DNA of 30,094 nt from CAKZRD01 sp038886595 (GCA_038886595.1 JAWALV010000002.1:1-30094), one strand, 5' to 3'; shown: positions 15,202 to 23,828, counted from the first letter of the stretch. Translations and numbers: made by a program. Notes: generated by a model from the sequence alone, not told the origin.

Positions 15202-15393
15202 AAAAAAAATAATAGCGCGCTTCCGTCCCCGACCACCTACACACTCACAAACGCCTTCGCCTCGCAGAAAAACTTCTTTTAACCGACCAACGAGAAAACC
15301 AACAAAATGCTTCGCACTTTCCTCTAACACAGGTTAAGAGGTTCGCAAAGCTCGCCCAAATTTTTCATGGATAATGCGACATGAGGCACGAAT
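15202..15393 (-). ncRNA. Candidate structured non-coding RNA upstream of trpS
   Basis: This gene-free stretch (part of 15144-15463) has far higher GC than its surroundings. On the minus strand a TATA-like TTATAAAAATC (15412-15422) would place a transcript start near 15393, and eight T at 15202-15209 form a terminator. A good hairpin lies at 15309-15351: GCTTTGC pairs with GCGAAGC (one G-U), then an inner stem CCTC/GAGG plus TAAC/GTTA with one bulged T and a CTGT loop. A GAGGAAAGT sequence within it recalls RNase P RNA, but other conserved RNase P or SRP elements are missing. A frame runs through part of it, without recognisable protein features. It may be an independent small RNA or a regulator of trpS. 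Moderate to low certainty. Confidence 0.35.
15213..15226 (-). promoter_or_regulatory. Shared 14-bp motif ACGGAAGCGCGCTA (copy 2)
   Basis: On the minus strand this is identical to 11509-11522 and lies 39 nt upstream of the trpS TATA box. It is also the last GC-rich block of the putative RNA at 15202-15393 and is followed by a run of eight T, so it may serve as the end of that RNA as well as a promoter element. Confidence 0.6.
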
Positions 15394-15411
15394 CTTATTT
15401 GAAGATCCTAA

Positions 15412-15422
15412 GATTTTTATAA
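15412..15422 (-). promoter_or_regulatory. TATA-like box of the RNA candidate
   Basis: Minus strand TTATAAAAATC, located so that initiation about 20 nt downstream would coincide with the start of the GC-rich segment near 15393. Confidence 0.3.
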
Positions 15423-15463
15423 TAAGTCATATTATTCATAATAATTATATAGACTTGATTAAT

Positions 15464-15784
15464 CTAACTTTTTTCTTGTCCCTTAAAAAGAATATCTTTT
15501 CTTGGAAGATAATCAATAGGACATCTTGGATCATTTACATACTGCGTTTCAAAAAGAAGTCTTTGAATGCCTTCAGGCGAATTTAATCGTATCAATCTTG
15601 AAGCAATTTCTCTATTCAATCTTGGCGGTTTTTGATCTTCTTCAAATAAGTCATAAGGACTTGCAAAGCGAAGTTCGCCATCCCCCAAATTATAAACTCT
15701 TATTGGATCTCCTGTTCTAGAATCAATATATGGTCCTCTTGTAATTTCTCGTCCATTGAAATCCAATAAAGATGAACATCCCAT
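15464..15784 (-). CDS. Hypothetical protein, 106 residues
   Basis: I do not recognise this protein. It begins MGCSSLLDFNGREITRGPY, has a beta-rich first half (TGDPIRVYNLGDGELRFASP) and a helical, Arg-rich second half (PRLNREIASRLIRLNSPEGI), and ends with charged residues. No membrane segment. The GC-richer, balanced codon use and a TATA-like CTTAAATATT (15804-15813) 19 nt before the ATG support a real gene. It faces away from the surface-protein gene and towards the RNA candidate region. Confidence 0.6.
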   Translation of the reverse strand: MGCSSLLDFNGREITRGPYIDSRTGDPIRVYNLGDGELRFASPYDLFEEDQKPPRLNREIASRLIRLNSPEGIQRLLFETQYVNDPRCPIDYLPRKDILFKGQEKS

Positions 15785-15803
15785 TTTACAAAAGATATTA
15801 TAA

Positions 15804-15813
15804 AATATTTAAG
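15804..15813 (-). promoter_or_regulatory. TATA-like box of the 106-residue hypothetical gene
   Basis: Minus strand CTTAAATATT, ending 19 nt before ATG 15784. Confidence 0.45.
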
Positions 15814-15906
15814 CATTGTTGTGGTGTTCAATATAAAAACTAACATTCATTTTCTTTTTTAGTAAAAAAGAAACAAAAAACGGGCAATCTCTCTAATTAA
15901 ATGGTC

Positions 15907-15924
15907 GGAGGGGAACCGTCCTCC
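15907..15924. repeat. GC-rich hairpin between two minus-strand genes
   Basis: GGAGG (15907-15911) and CCTCC (15920-15924) can pair around an 8-nt loop, followed by six C. This GC-rich patch stands alone in AT-rich DNA downstream of the surface-protein gene; it may be a terminator or part of another small RNA. Confidence 0.35.
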
Positions 15925-15997
15925 TCCCCCCTGAAAGAAAAAATAAAATTAATTTTTTAACAAGTCTCGTAAAAGTTATATTAACCAAAAATTAATA

Positions 15998-16867
15998 TTA
16001 ATTTTCTGGGGAGATTACTGCTCCGAAAACAACATTTCCTGTACAATTTCCAGCTACACCCTTAGGAACATAAATTCTCCAAAAAGTAGGCTTAATGGCA
16101 TTATTTTCATTTTCGTCTGTTCTTTTTTGAAGATTAAATTCTTTAATAACAATTTGATTTATATTTGGAGAAGTAAGATTAACATAAAAAGTCTCAAACT
16201 CGGACAAAGTTAAAGGCCCCAATGTTGATTCTGAAAGATTATATTTTTCATAATATATAGGTATTTTGCCCGTTCCACTTGGTGGTAAAGAACAATTCAT
16301 AGCAAAACCATCGCCTATAGTTTGTGCATAACCTCCCAATGTTAAATTAACCATTACATTGCCATAATTTGTAACATTAACTTTTGCTTCATCGGAAACA
16401 TAAGTCGCATTAACCTTTCCATAATCAATTATATCTGGCAAACCAAGAGAAAGAAGCTCTGTAACAGTTACATTGTACCTACCATTATCTAACCAAGAAT
16501 AACTATCTCTTGCTGTAACGAAACATTGCCATAAACCAGGATTTGCATAATACTCTAAATAAAAACTACAATTAGCTAAAAAGCTAAACTCATCATCAGA
16601 ATAAGAATTGTATGATCCAAAATTTTTTGAAATAACACAAGAACTATTTTTGTAATGGTTGTTTTTATTACTGGGTCCATTTTCACTACTTTGAGAAACA
16701 TCAAAGAATGTTGCATTTACTCCTACAATATCGTCTTCCCCGTTCCAATCTCTAACAATAGCGATACAATTAACTTCTTTAGTAGAGTTTGGAATAAGAT
16801 CAACATAAAAAGAATTCTCATCTATTGTTACATTTAATACTTCTGGAAAAACATTTCCTATCTCCAA
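15998..16867 (-). CDS. Sequon-rich secreted/surface protein, 5' end unclear
   Basis: About 290 residues of beta-rich, Ser/Thr/Asn-rich sequence with 13 N-x-S/T sequons (for example VLNVTID, YKNSSC, ANCSFY, VNLTLG, GNCTG) and six or more Cys, as expected of an extracytoplasmic, N-glycosylated archaeal protein. The ending IYVPKGVAGNCTGNVVFGAV resembles domains in archaeal surface proteins. The nearest possible start is TTG 16867, which would begin inside the domain. The frame stays open upstream to 16945 and encodes SFVSFFSFSIAGIGQNVTVR, which looks like the end of a signal peptide and the true mature N-terminus, but no ATG, GTG or TTG precedes it before the stop. So it is either a gene that lost its start in a rearrangement, or it uses an unusual start. 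No promoter box is visible. Confidence 0.65.
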   Translation of the reverse strand: MEIGNVFPEVLNVTIDENSFYVDLIPNSTKEVNCIAIVRDWNGEDDIVGVNATFFDVSQSSENGPSNKNNHYKNSSCVISKNFGSYNSYSDDEFSFLANCSFYLEYYANPGLWQCFVTARDSYSWLDNGRYNVTVTELLSLGLPDIIDYGKVNATYVSDEAKVNVTNYGNVMVNLTLGGYAQTIGDGFAMNCSLPPSGTGKIPIYYEKYNLSESTLGPLTLSEFETFYVNLTSPNINQIVIKEFNLQKRTDENENNAIKPTFWRIYVPKGVAGNCTGNVVFGAVISPEN

Positions 16868-16904
16868 AATAGTTCTGACAGTTACATTTTGTCCTATTCC
16901 TGCG

Positions 16905-17375
16905 ATGCTAAAAGAAAAAAAACTTACAAAAGAAAAACTAAAAGATTACATATATTTGTTATTGGTTCCCATAATTTTACTTGGAAGTTACTTCTTATTA
17001 AGAAAGAAATTAATAAAAAAGAGCATTGATGAAATGCTTTTAGAAGAGTTAATTAACGATACAAAAAGAAAAATCAAAATAGGTGACATTGAGCTAGCAA
17101 AACAAAATTATAAACAAATACAAAAAGCTTATAATTCTTTAAGAAACAAAACAAGAAAAATATTTTATCCAGAAATAAAAAAAGTATACTCTGCCATTAT
17201 AAAAAGAGAAATTGTTGAATTATTAAAAGAATATGATGAGGCTACTAAAAAAATGGATAGAGAAAAAGCAGAGCTTTCTTTTAGAAAAATCAATGAAATA
17301 TACAAGAAGATTGATGAAGAAACAAAAGAAAGATTACAAAAAAAGATAGAATTTATAAGTTTAATAAAAAAATAA
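16905..17375 (+). CDS. Membrane-anchored helical protein, unknown
   Basis: A 156-residue protein with a basic N-terminus, one membrane helix (about residues 16-33, IYLLLVPIILLGSYFLL), then a long helical, Lys/Glu-rich domain containing KIGDIELAKQNYKQIQKAYN, a TPR-like helix pair often seen in DPANN membrane proteins. Function unknown. ATG 16905 lies within the antisense of the putative signal-peptide region of the divergent surface protein, and no TATA-like box is found at the usual distance, so the gene may have lost its upstream part. It ends directly at the stop codon of the polymerase D large subunit. Confidence 0.65.
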   Translation: MLKEKKLTKEKLKDYIYLLLVPIILLGSYFLLRKKLIKKSIDEMLLEELINDTKRKIKIGDIELAKQNYKQIQKAYNSLRNKTRKIFYPEIKKVYSAIIKREIVELLKEYDEATKKMDREKAELSFRKINEIYKKIDEETKERLQKKIEFISLIKK

Positions 17376-20300
17376 TCAAAACCAACTCTTCAAATCAACC
17401 TGTTTGTCTTCTTCTTTTCCGAAAACTTCCTCTATGTACCTTTTTGCCAAATCTAATGATTGCTTCAAGTATGGAGGTATGTTATAATTCCTAGCAAGAT
17501 TGAGAGCAAATTCTAGATATTTCTTTATTGAACCCTCTGAAATAGTAAAAATAATTTTCCCACCGCATTTCAAACATTTTCCTACTAAAGGAGGCCTTCT
17601 ATATTTTTCATTGCAAGTACTACAACGAAATTCTTGCTGAGAAAATTTTCTTAAATTTCCTCTTATATCTCTAATAAAATGTCTGTCGATTATTAAACGT
17701 GCTACATCTGAAGCATCAACTGCCCTAATTTTATTAACGACCTCCATTTGCTTTTCGACTTTTTCCTTCATATTTGGCAAATACTTATAAGAAGAATTAA
17801 AAACACCTAAATGAATATTAGAAGTATCGTGGGTAAAACCAATTTCCTCGAAAGAATTTATTCCTTTTTTCAAAAAGCTCTTAACATTATCGACTTTAAC
17901 TTCTGAAGAATGTTTCCTTTGTTCCGCTAATTGATAGAGCTCTAAAGGATAGCTCCAACAAGTTTCTAAATCTAAAATTTGGTCATCTACTTCCCCTTCC
18001 CTTATCCGTGTATTCAAAACAAGAGGAGCATCCTGTGTACCTCCTCTATGTGATGGAAGATATTTTAAAGAAAAATTAAGTAAAACGTCTAATAAAAGCA
18101 TGACGGCAGCTTCATCACCATCACAATCCCTTCTCATTGCAGCATGCATAAATGGGCTGGCAATAATTCCTTGCATTTTGGTAAAACCAATTATTCTTCC
18201 AACTACGCCGGCACAATTATGTGGTGCCATACAAACAACCAAATGGCCAATCAAATCTTCTTTTGATTTAAGATTATAAAAAGAAGGCAAACCATAAAAT
18301 TTTTCTAAAAGTTCATCTATAAATTTAGAAATCTTGAAAAAAACTTCATCTGCTTTTTCATCATTGGAAAAAGGGCAAGAAGGTAACAAAATATCATGAG
18401 GCATCAAAGTTAAAATTTGGTCTTCTTTTTCTAAAGGATTTCCAAAACAATCATATTCATAACCTAATTCTTTTAGTTTTTCTATTGATAAACCAATTTC
18501 AAAAGGCTTGAAATGTGTCATCGGAATTTCGGTTGCATCATATCTTATTGTTCCGTCTTTATTAACGCAAAGTCCATATTTTGCTCTTAAAAAACCCTTA
18601 ACTAAATGTTCAACTTCATGATTTTCACTTGAAGTTCCTCTGACTCCTTTTATCAACTGAGGAATTTCGCTCTTGTCTAAATTTAATATAGAAACTGCAC
18701 TATCGAAATAATCTTTTACATTTATTTTTTTAGTTCTAAAACCAGAGCAATTTTTATGCCCGCACTTCTTCTTTATTAAACCACCACATTCTTCACAATA
18801 AAAACTTCTTTTTGCATCTTTTCCACAGAAAGAACATTTTGGATAAAGAATTTCTTTCTCGCAAAACTCACAATAAAAAACAGGAAATTCTGCATTAACT
18901 AAACCGATATTATAAGCTTCATTAACACTCCTAAATCTACCGCCCTCTTCTCCAACTGAAAAAAGAACATTTGGACTGCCAGTAAGTTTCCTTAGTTTTG
19001 CTTTTTCTGGCCTGCCCATTCTTGCTCCGATAAAATCACCTGCCTTATCTTTTATTTTGAAAAAAGAAAAATCATTAATAAAATCGAGTAAATCTTTATT
19101 AGAATTTAAAAAAAAATCCGATATCTCTTTCGATTTTTCTTTAAAATTTTCTCTAGTTAAACCCAAATTTAAAAAAAAGGCATCTGTTTCCTTAATGACA
19201 ATGTTATCTAAAAAAACATCGTGTTCAACACCCAGTAACTCGAGAGCTCTTTTTCCTAGAAAAAATTTTTGTTTAAAAGATGAAGAATAAGGTAAAACCA
19301 ACTTTTCATTAAAAGAAGAATTTGAAATCCATTCTAAAAGATTGACAAACATCTCTTTTTCGATTTGAGACCAATAAAAAATATATTTGGGGTGCAAAGG
19401 AATTCCATATTTCTTAGAATACTCGAGTGATTCATTTAATGAAATTTTAAAAGGATTGATATCTTCTTTAATGAATTGTTTCAATTCCAAATACCACCAT
19501 TCTTCAACGTAACCTGGTTTTAATAACTCCGAATTCCTATTTACAACATCGCCAAAAGAGACAAGAATATCTCCTAAATAAAGAATTTCTTCAACTTCTT
19601 CATAAATTTTTTTCGCTTCCTCTAGATTATTGATTTTTTTAACAGAACCGTTCTTTAATTTAACAATTGGTCCCTCTATTAAATCACAAGAGGTGACAAC
19701 ACAACCTTTTGTTGGTCTTTCAATTTTTAATTGAGTTCCGTTAGAAATGAAAGAATTGGTTAAAAACATTGTAGCAGGATGAATAGAAGTTGCTGAAAAT
19801 CCGGAAACTCTGCTTCTACCGTATCTAAATCTAAAAGCTCCGCTTCTTGAAGGATGACCAAATATAGGTCTTCCAGCAACAATATCCTTTATATAAGTCG
19901 GAGTAACGTCTTTTGTACCTTTCTCTCTTTTTTTATGAATTTCAATATATTTTTCTAAAAAGTTCCAGTCTGATAATTTAAAACCTTTTTCTCTTAAACT
20001 TTTAATCATTCTTAAAATTTTAGCTGCTTTTTGAGCAAGACCTTCTGCTAAAACCAAACAAACGCCTCCCCTTATTCTATTAGTTTCTATTCTAGACAAA
20101 TCTTTAAAATTAGAAACTTCTATTTCTTCCGTTGATTCTCCTGAAATTTGTAAAGGAAGGTTGGCAGCTAAAAAAACAATTTCCTCTTCTGTTGGAAAAT
20201 ATTGAAGATTAGTTATTCTCTCATGATAATTAACTATTTCTATAAATAATCTCTTAATTTCTTCTTCTGAAGGATCATATTTTTCATAACCAAAAAATTC

Positions 20301-20813
20301 CCTCAAATAATCTATAATAACTAAAGAAAAAGCAGCTCCTGTTCCCCCCGCACTTCTTATTGGTCCTGAGAAATAGGGAATAAAATATTCTTTACCTTCT
20401 CTCGTTTTACCTATTTTTAAAGAAGTAAAGCCTTCAATAGGTGAAGAAACAACACCTAAAGTGATATATGCAAAACCAACCCTAATGCCAGCATCTATTC
20501 CTTCTAATAAACTTTTAAACTTACAAAATTTTTCTTTTGCAATTTCTTCAGCTATTTTTAAACTTATAGCAGGATCCAACTTTCCATAAAGTTCTTCTAA
20601 CTCTAAAATTCTTTTTGATATTTTAGTTTCTTTTAGTTGCGGATAGATTGTTGAAATTAAACCAACAGCTTTTTCTGCTAAATTAGAGGCTATATGAATC
20701 TCTACTTCTCCTTTCGGGTCAAGCCCTTTTTCTCTTGCCTTTTTAGCAATATCATATTCCTCAATTAATTTTCTTGATAAAAAATTAAAGTAAAGCTCAG
20801 AATTTTTCTTCAT
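17376..20813 (-). CDS. polC: DNA polymerase D large (catalytic) subunit DP2
   Basis: A 1145-residue replicative polymerase subunit, full length for the family and without an intein. The catalytic motif is RDCDGDE with D896, D898 and D900, within MRRDCDGDEAAVMLL, in the double-psi beta-barrel active site. ARMGRPEKAK, the central Cys clusters around residues 670-710 (CEFC, CSFC, CEEC, CGHKNC) and the C-terminal zinc finger (C1064, C1067, C1080, C1083) are all in place. The last eight residues, QVDLKSWF, form a PCNA-interacting (PIP) box. With DP1 it synthesises DNA at the archaeal fork. Its start overlaps the DP1 end by 17 nt, so both are translated from one mRNA. Confidence 0.98.
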   Translation of the reverse strand: MKKNSELYFNFLSRKLIEEYDIAKKAREKGLDPKGEVEIHIASNLAEKAVGLISTIYPQLKETKISKRILELEELYGKLDPAISLKIAEEIAKEKFCKFKSLLEGIDAGIRVGFAYITLGVVSSPIEGFTSLKIGKTREGKEYFIPYFSGPIRSAGGTGAAFSLVIIDYLREFFGYEKYDPSEEEIKRLFIEIVNYHERITNLQYFPTEEEIVFLAANLPLQISGESTEEIEVSNFKDLSRIETNRIRGGVCLVLAEGLAQKAAKILRMIKSLREKGFKLSDWNFLEKYIEIHKKREKGTKDVTPTYIKDIVAGRPIFGHPSRSGAFRFRYGRSRVSGFSATSIHPATMFLTNSFISNGTQLKIERPTKGCVVTSCDLIEGPIVKLKNGSVKKINNLEEAKKIYEEVEEILYLGDILVSFGDVVNRNSELLKPGYVEEWWYLELKQFIKEDINPFKISLNESLEYSKKYGIPLHPKYIFYWSQIEKEMFVNLLEWISNSSFNEKLVLPYSSSFKQKFFLGKRALELLGVEHDVFLDNIVIKETDAFFLNLGLTRENFKEKSKEISDFFLNSNKDLLDFINDFSFFKIKDKAGDFIGARMGRPEKAKLRKLTGSPNVLFSVGEEGGRFRSVNEAYNIGLVNAEFPVFYCEFCEKEILYPKCSFCGKDAKRSFYCEECGGLIKKKCGHKNCSGFRTKKINVKDYFDSAVSILNLDKSEIPQLIKGVRGTSSENHEVEHLVKGFLRAKYGLCVNKDGTIRYDATEIPMTHFKPFEIGLSIEKLKELGYEYDCFGNPLEKEDQILTLMPHDILLPSCPFSNDEKADEVFFKISKFIDELLEKFYGLPSFYNLKSKEDLIGHLVVCMAPHNCAGVVGRIIGFTKMQGIIASPFMHAAMRRDCDGDEAAVMLLLDVLLNFSLKYLPSHRGGTQDAPLVLNTRIREGEVDDQILDLETCWSYPLELYQLAEQRKHSSEVKVDNVKSFLKKGINSFEEIGFTHDTSNIHLGVFNSSYKYLPNMKEKVEKQMEVVNKIRAVDASDVARLIIDRHFIRDIRGNLRKFSQQEFRCSTCNEKYRRPPLVGKCLKCGGKIIFTISEGSIKKYLEFALNLARNYNIPPYLKQSLDLAKRYIEEVFGKEEDKQVDLKSWF

Positions 20814-22311
20814 TTGAAAAGTTTAAAATTTTAATTTCTCTTGTTTTTAAATTTAAAATAGGAACCTTGCAAGGATCTGGTTCATGCCCTACTTTCTCCT
20901 CAAAAGGTGTTTTTGACTGCCAGCAAGAAGAAGAAACAATCAAAATATTATTATAATAAGAAACTTCTGGTCTATGTAAATCTCCTGTACATATTATATC
21001 AGGTATTTCTTCTATAAGATGAAAATCTTTTTTTCCATTAGGAACATAGTCATAATTTCCATGTGCAGGACAAAGAAGCCTTCTTCTTAACATTTCCTTA
21101 ATAACAACAGAAGGGGATCTATGACCAAAAGAAGCTCTTATTTCTTCTAAAGATTCAATAATACCATGCATTCCTGCACCATGATACATTAAAACCTTAA
21201 AACCTTCGCTTATTTCAACAAGAGAAGGATTAGAAACTAAATAAACATTAGGAAGCTCGTAAATTTTTTTCGCCCATTCTTTTGGTATAGGTGGTTGTGG
21301 CTCACCTACCCAAACTGCATCGTGTTGTCCTGGACAAATAATTATTTTAATATCTTTTTTTATTTCATCCAACAAATTACCTAAATATTCGTACTGTTTA
21401 TACATATCTTTTATAAGTAAATATTTTTCTTGCTCTGGATAAACAGCTGTACCATCTACACAATCCCCTATTATAAAAAGATATCTAACTTTTTTGGCTA
21501 TCTGATCTTCAGAGTTCAGCCACTCGATAAAACTTCTAAAATTTCTTTCTAAAAACATGGTAGAACCAACATGTATATCTGAAATAAAAGCGGTAAATTC
21601 TTCTTCCTTACTCTTTTTTCTATCTTGTAAAAAACAATCTGGAAAAAAAACATCGTTTGCAAAAAAAACCTCTCCATTAGAAAAAACTGAAAAAGCTACA
21701 ACGTCGTCAGGAAGTATTTTCTTTGCTTTCTCAAAAGTAGAATTTTTTGAAAAATTTACTATTACCTTTCCTATCCCAGACAAATCTTCTACATCAAAAA
21801 TAATATTGTTGTTTTTAGTAACTCTTTTATTTAAAATTGAAACGATAATAATGATATTGGATCTTTCTCTTGTAATTTTTTTTATAGGTTTATAATTACC
21901 AAGGTTTTTTTGAATGAGTAACTCTTTTAAAAAATTATATCTATAATTAAAAAGATCTATAAAATCAGATACGGATATTTTTTTTTGGGGCGAGTTATAA
22001 GAAAGAATAATCTTAACTTTTTCTGAATAAGAAATAATCTTTCTTTCTTCTGTCTTTTCCTTAAAACCTAAAGAAACAAAAAAATTTTTAACAAGAGTTT
22101 TTTCATTATTATCGAAAAAATTAATTATATCATAAAAAGAATTTAGAAAAAAATCTTTTGTAAGTATTCCTTTTTTTCCTAATTTAACAAAAGAAAGAAT
22201 TATTTTTTTTGAAAGATTTGTTTCTAACTTTTCTAAGTTTTTTAAGATTTCTTTATCTATTAAAATACTATTCTGACTACATATTCTAAAAATTTCTTCT
22301 TTTATTTCCAT
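20797..22311 (-). CDS. polB: DNA polymerase D small (proofreading) subunit DP1
   Basis: A 504-residue protein with the Mre11-like phosphoesterase motifs of DP1: FISDIHVGS (D245, H247), IIGDCVDGT, CPGQHDAV, YHGAGMH and CTGDLHRP. These supply the 3'-5' exonuclease activity of polymerase D. An OB-fold with LSGIGKVIV precedes the nuclease domain, and the N-terminal 120 residues are helical. It starts 3 nt after the Orc1/Cdc6 stop codon and overlaps DP2 by 17 nt, so orc1, DP1 and DP2 form one operon, an arrangement also known near the origin in Pyrococcus. Confidence 0.96.
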   Translation of the reverse strand: MEIKEEIFRICSQNSILIDKEILKNLEKLETNLSKKIILSFVKLGKKGILTKDFFLNSFYDIINFFDNNEKTLVKNFFVSLGFKEKTEERKIISYSEKVKIILSYNSPQKKISVSDFIDLFNYRYNFLKELLIQKNLGNYKPIKKITRERSNIIIIVSILNKRVTKNNNIIFDVEDLSGIGKVIVNFSKNSTFEKAKKILPDDVVAFSVFSNGEVFFANDVFFPDCFLQDRKKSKEEEFTAFISDIHVGSTMFLERNFRSFIEWLNSEDQIAKKVRYLFIIGDCVDGTAVYPEQEKYLLIKDMYKQYEYLGNLLDEIKKDIKIIICPGQHDAVWVGEPQPPIPKEWAKKIYELPNVYLVSNPSLVEISEGFKVLMYHGAGMHGIIESLEEIRASFGHRSPSVVIKEMLRRRLLCPAHGNYDYVPNGKKDFHLIEEIPDIICTGDLHRPEVSYYNNILIVSSSCWQSKTPFEEKVGHEPDPCKVPILNLKTREIKILNFSNEEKF

Positions 22312-22314
22312 AAT

Positions 22315-23529
22315 TTATAAAGATATTTTTTTAACTAAAATTTCTTCCACTTTTTCTATAATGTTTTGAGGAATAGATAATTTTATTTCTCTTGTTCTTC
22401 CATGCCTTCCCTTAGAAATAACAATAGCGTTAATTAAACCAAACATATCAAAATCAGCTATAATATCTGAAACTCTTCTTTGTGTTAAAATTTCTAAATT
22501 TAATTTCTTACATAAGTCTTGATATATATTATAAACATCTCCTGTAAAAAAAGTTTTGGTTTTTTCATTGTTTTTTTTCTTTGTTAAATTAATTATAGTA
22601 TATAATACTAATTGGTATTGCAAGGGTTGTGTTTCTACCAGGTCTAAAATTTTATCTCTTTCTATTTTTTCATTTGCCATATCTAAATGTTCTAAAGTTA
22701 TTAGTTTTTTACCTTCTCTCTCTGCAATTTCTCCTGCAATTCTTAATAAATCTAAAGCTCTTCTAGCATCTCCATGTTCTCTAGCAGCAAGAGCTGCGCA
22801 TTTTGAAATTACTGCTTCATCTACAACATTATCTTTAAAGGCCAGACTACTTCTATCTCTTAAAATATCTTGTAACTGCAAGGCATTATAAATTGGAAAA
22901 AGAATTTCTTCTTCACCTAAAGAACTTCTAACTCTTGGATCTATATTATCTAAAAAAGTAACATCATTAGAAATACCTATTAAAGAAATTTGAGATTTAG
23001 ATAATTCTGAATTTAATCTTAAAAGACTATAGAGAAAGCTATCTGAAATTTTTTTTACTACTTGATCAACTTCATCTAAAATTAAAATTATTAACTGTTT
23101 CTTAGAATCTACTAATTCTACAAATTTATTGTAAACTTGTTGTGTGGGAAGACCTGTGCTAGGAACTTTTCCTCCCAATTCTTCTATTAAAGCAGCTAAT
23201 ATTCTATATTCTGTATCTGAAACTTTTCTTAATTTACAATTTAAGTATTCTATCCTCAAATCAGTATTTACTTCCCTTGCTTTTTTTAAAAGCTCATCAC
23301 GAACATATAAAATAGACAGAGTTTTCCCAGTACCTGTTTTTCCATAAACAAAAAGATTACTTACTTTTTCCCCTCTTAAACTCGGAGCTAAAATAGAAGC
23401 TATTTGTTCGATTTGTTTTTCTCTATGAGGTATTGTTGAAGGAGTATAAGATGATTGTAAAACAGATTTGTTCTTGAATAAAGAGCTGCTTAAAGCTAGA
23501 TTGAAAATATTTGAAAGTTCAGTTGCCAT
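22315..23529 (-). CDS. cdc6: Origin recognition/helicase loader Orc1/Cdc6
   Basis: An AAA+ ATPase with Walker A GKTGTGKT (63-70), Walker B LILDEVD, sensor 1 in LIGISNDV, the Arg finger region DPRVRSSLG, sensor 2 GDARRALDLL, and a C-terminal winged helix (RRVSDIIADFDMFGLINAI... KGRHGRTREIKL). It binds origin repeats and loads MCM. ATG 23529 gives 404 residues; a TTG four codons upstream (23541) is less likely because the TATA-like box 23548-23560 ends 18 nt before the ATG. It heads the operon with both polymerase D subunits and adjoins a palindrome-containing AT-rich region, the likely origin. Confidence 0.96.
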   Translation of the reverse strand: MATELSNIFNLALSSSLFKNKSVLQSSYTPSTIPHREKQIEQIASILAPSLRGEKVSNLFVYGKTGTGKTLSILYVRDELLKKAREVNTDLRIEYLNCKLRKVSDTEYRILAALIEELGGKVPSTGLPTQQVYNKFVELVDSKKQLIILILDEVDQVVKKISDSFLYSLLRLNSELSKSQISLIGISNDVTFLDNIDPRVRSSLGEEEILFPIYNALQLQDILRDRSSLAFKDNVVDEAVISKCAALAAREHGDARRALDLLRIAGEIAEREGKKLITLEHLDMANEKIERDKILDLVETQPLQYQLVLYTIINLTKKKNNEKTKTFFTGDVYNIYQDLCKKLNLEILTQRRVSDIIADFDMFGLINAIVISKGRHGRTREIKLSIPQNIIEKVEEILVKKISL

Positions 23530-23547
23530 ATAAAAAGACAAACTGAG

Positions 23548-23560
23548 AAGTATAAAAATA
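23548..23560 (-). promoter_or_regulatory. TATA-like box of the cdc6-polD operon
   Basis: Minus strand TATTTTTATACTT ends 18 nt before ATG 23529 and predicts a leaderless transcript. Confidence 0.5.
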
Positions 23561-23816
23561 TTTATTTACTCGAAATAGTGGTAAAATAACCTACATTTCA
23601 TATAAGTCGATTATGCGAACTATAATACTGACCCTATATTTTCCTTTGGAAAATATTTATAAACAAATAAAAAATCGTGTTTTTATAAATTTTATTTAAA
23701 AATTTTTCTATGAAATAAAATATATATTTTATTATATTATTTTCTATTGACATCCCATTCTTTTTCCAAAAGAAATAAAGCTCTCACTGTTTTTATTACA
23801 CTTAAAGATACAAAAA
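23561..23816. other. Candidate replication origin region
   Basis: Gene-free AT-rich DNA between cdc6 and a PRC-barrel gene. It holds a 21-bp palindrome (23636-23656), a long, almost pure A/T stretch (about 23650-23752) that could unwind, and a smaller inverted repeat CTTTT-TCC-AAAAG (23760-23772). In many archaea the origin lies beside orc1/cdc6, and the palindrome core TTCC-N3-GGAA resembles the dyad of origin recognition boxes. No set of repeated full ORB elements is seen. Confidence 0.5.
23636..23656. repeat. 21-bp palindrome, ORB-like
   Basis: ATATTTTCC and GGAAAATAT are perfect 9-bp arms around TTT. The TTCC/GGAA dyad is like the core of archaeal origin recognition boxes bound by Orc1/Cdc6. 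Confidence 0.6.
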
Positions 23817-23818
23817 GA

Positions 23819-23828
23819 TTTAAAAACT
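23819..23828 (+). promoter_or_regulatory. TATA-like box of the PRC-barrel gene
   Basis: TTTAAAAACT ends 19 nt before ATG 23848. Confidence 0.55.

Noticed and set aside
11509..15226. Terminal inverted repeats of a transposon around the decarboxylase-trpS region
   Set aside because: No transposase, integrase or target-site duplication is seen, and both repeat copies sit at promoter distance from a gene start, so a regulatory motif explains them better. A relic mobile cassette is not fully excluded.
15144..15330. Longer trpS N-terminus up to 15236, and an overlapping minus-strand frame 15121-15330
   Set aside because: The trpS extension runs through its TATA box and the shared motif and has no TrpRS similarity; the other frame is a composition effect of the GC-rich segment.
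15202..15393. RNase P RNA or SRP RNA
   Set aside because: A GAGGAAAGT string and a GGAA-like loop are present, but the ACAGAAA/GGCTTA regions of RNase P and the conserved SRP helix 8 sequence are missing, and the interval is too short for either.
17376..23529. Inteins in polymerase D or Orc1/Cdc6
   Set aside because: Both polymerase subunits and Orc1 have normal lengths and uninterrupted motifs; no splicing or homing endonuclease blocks are present.
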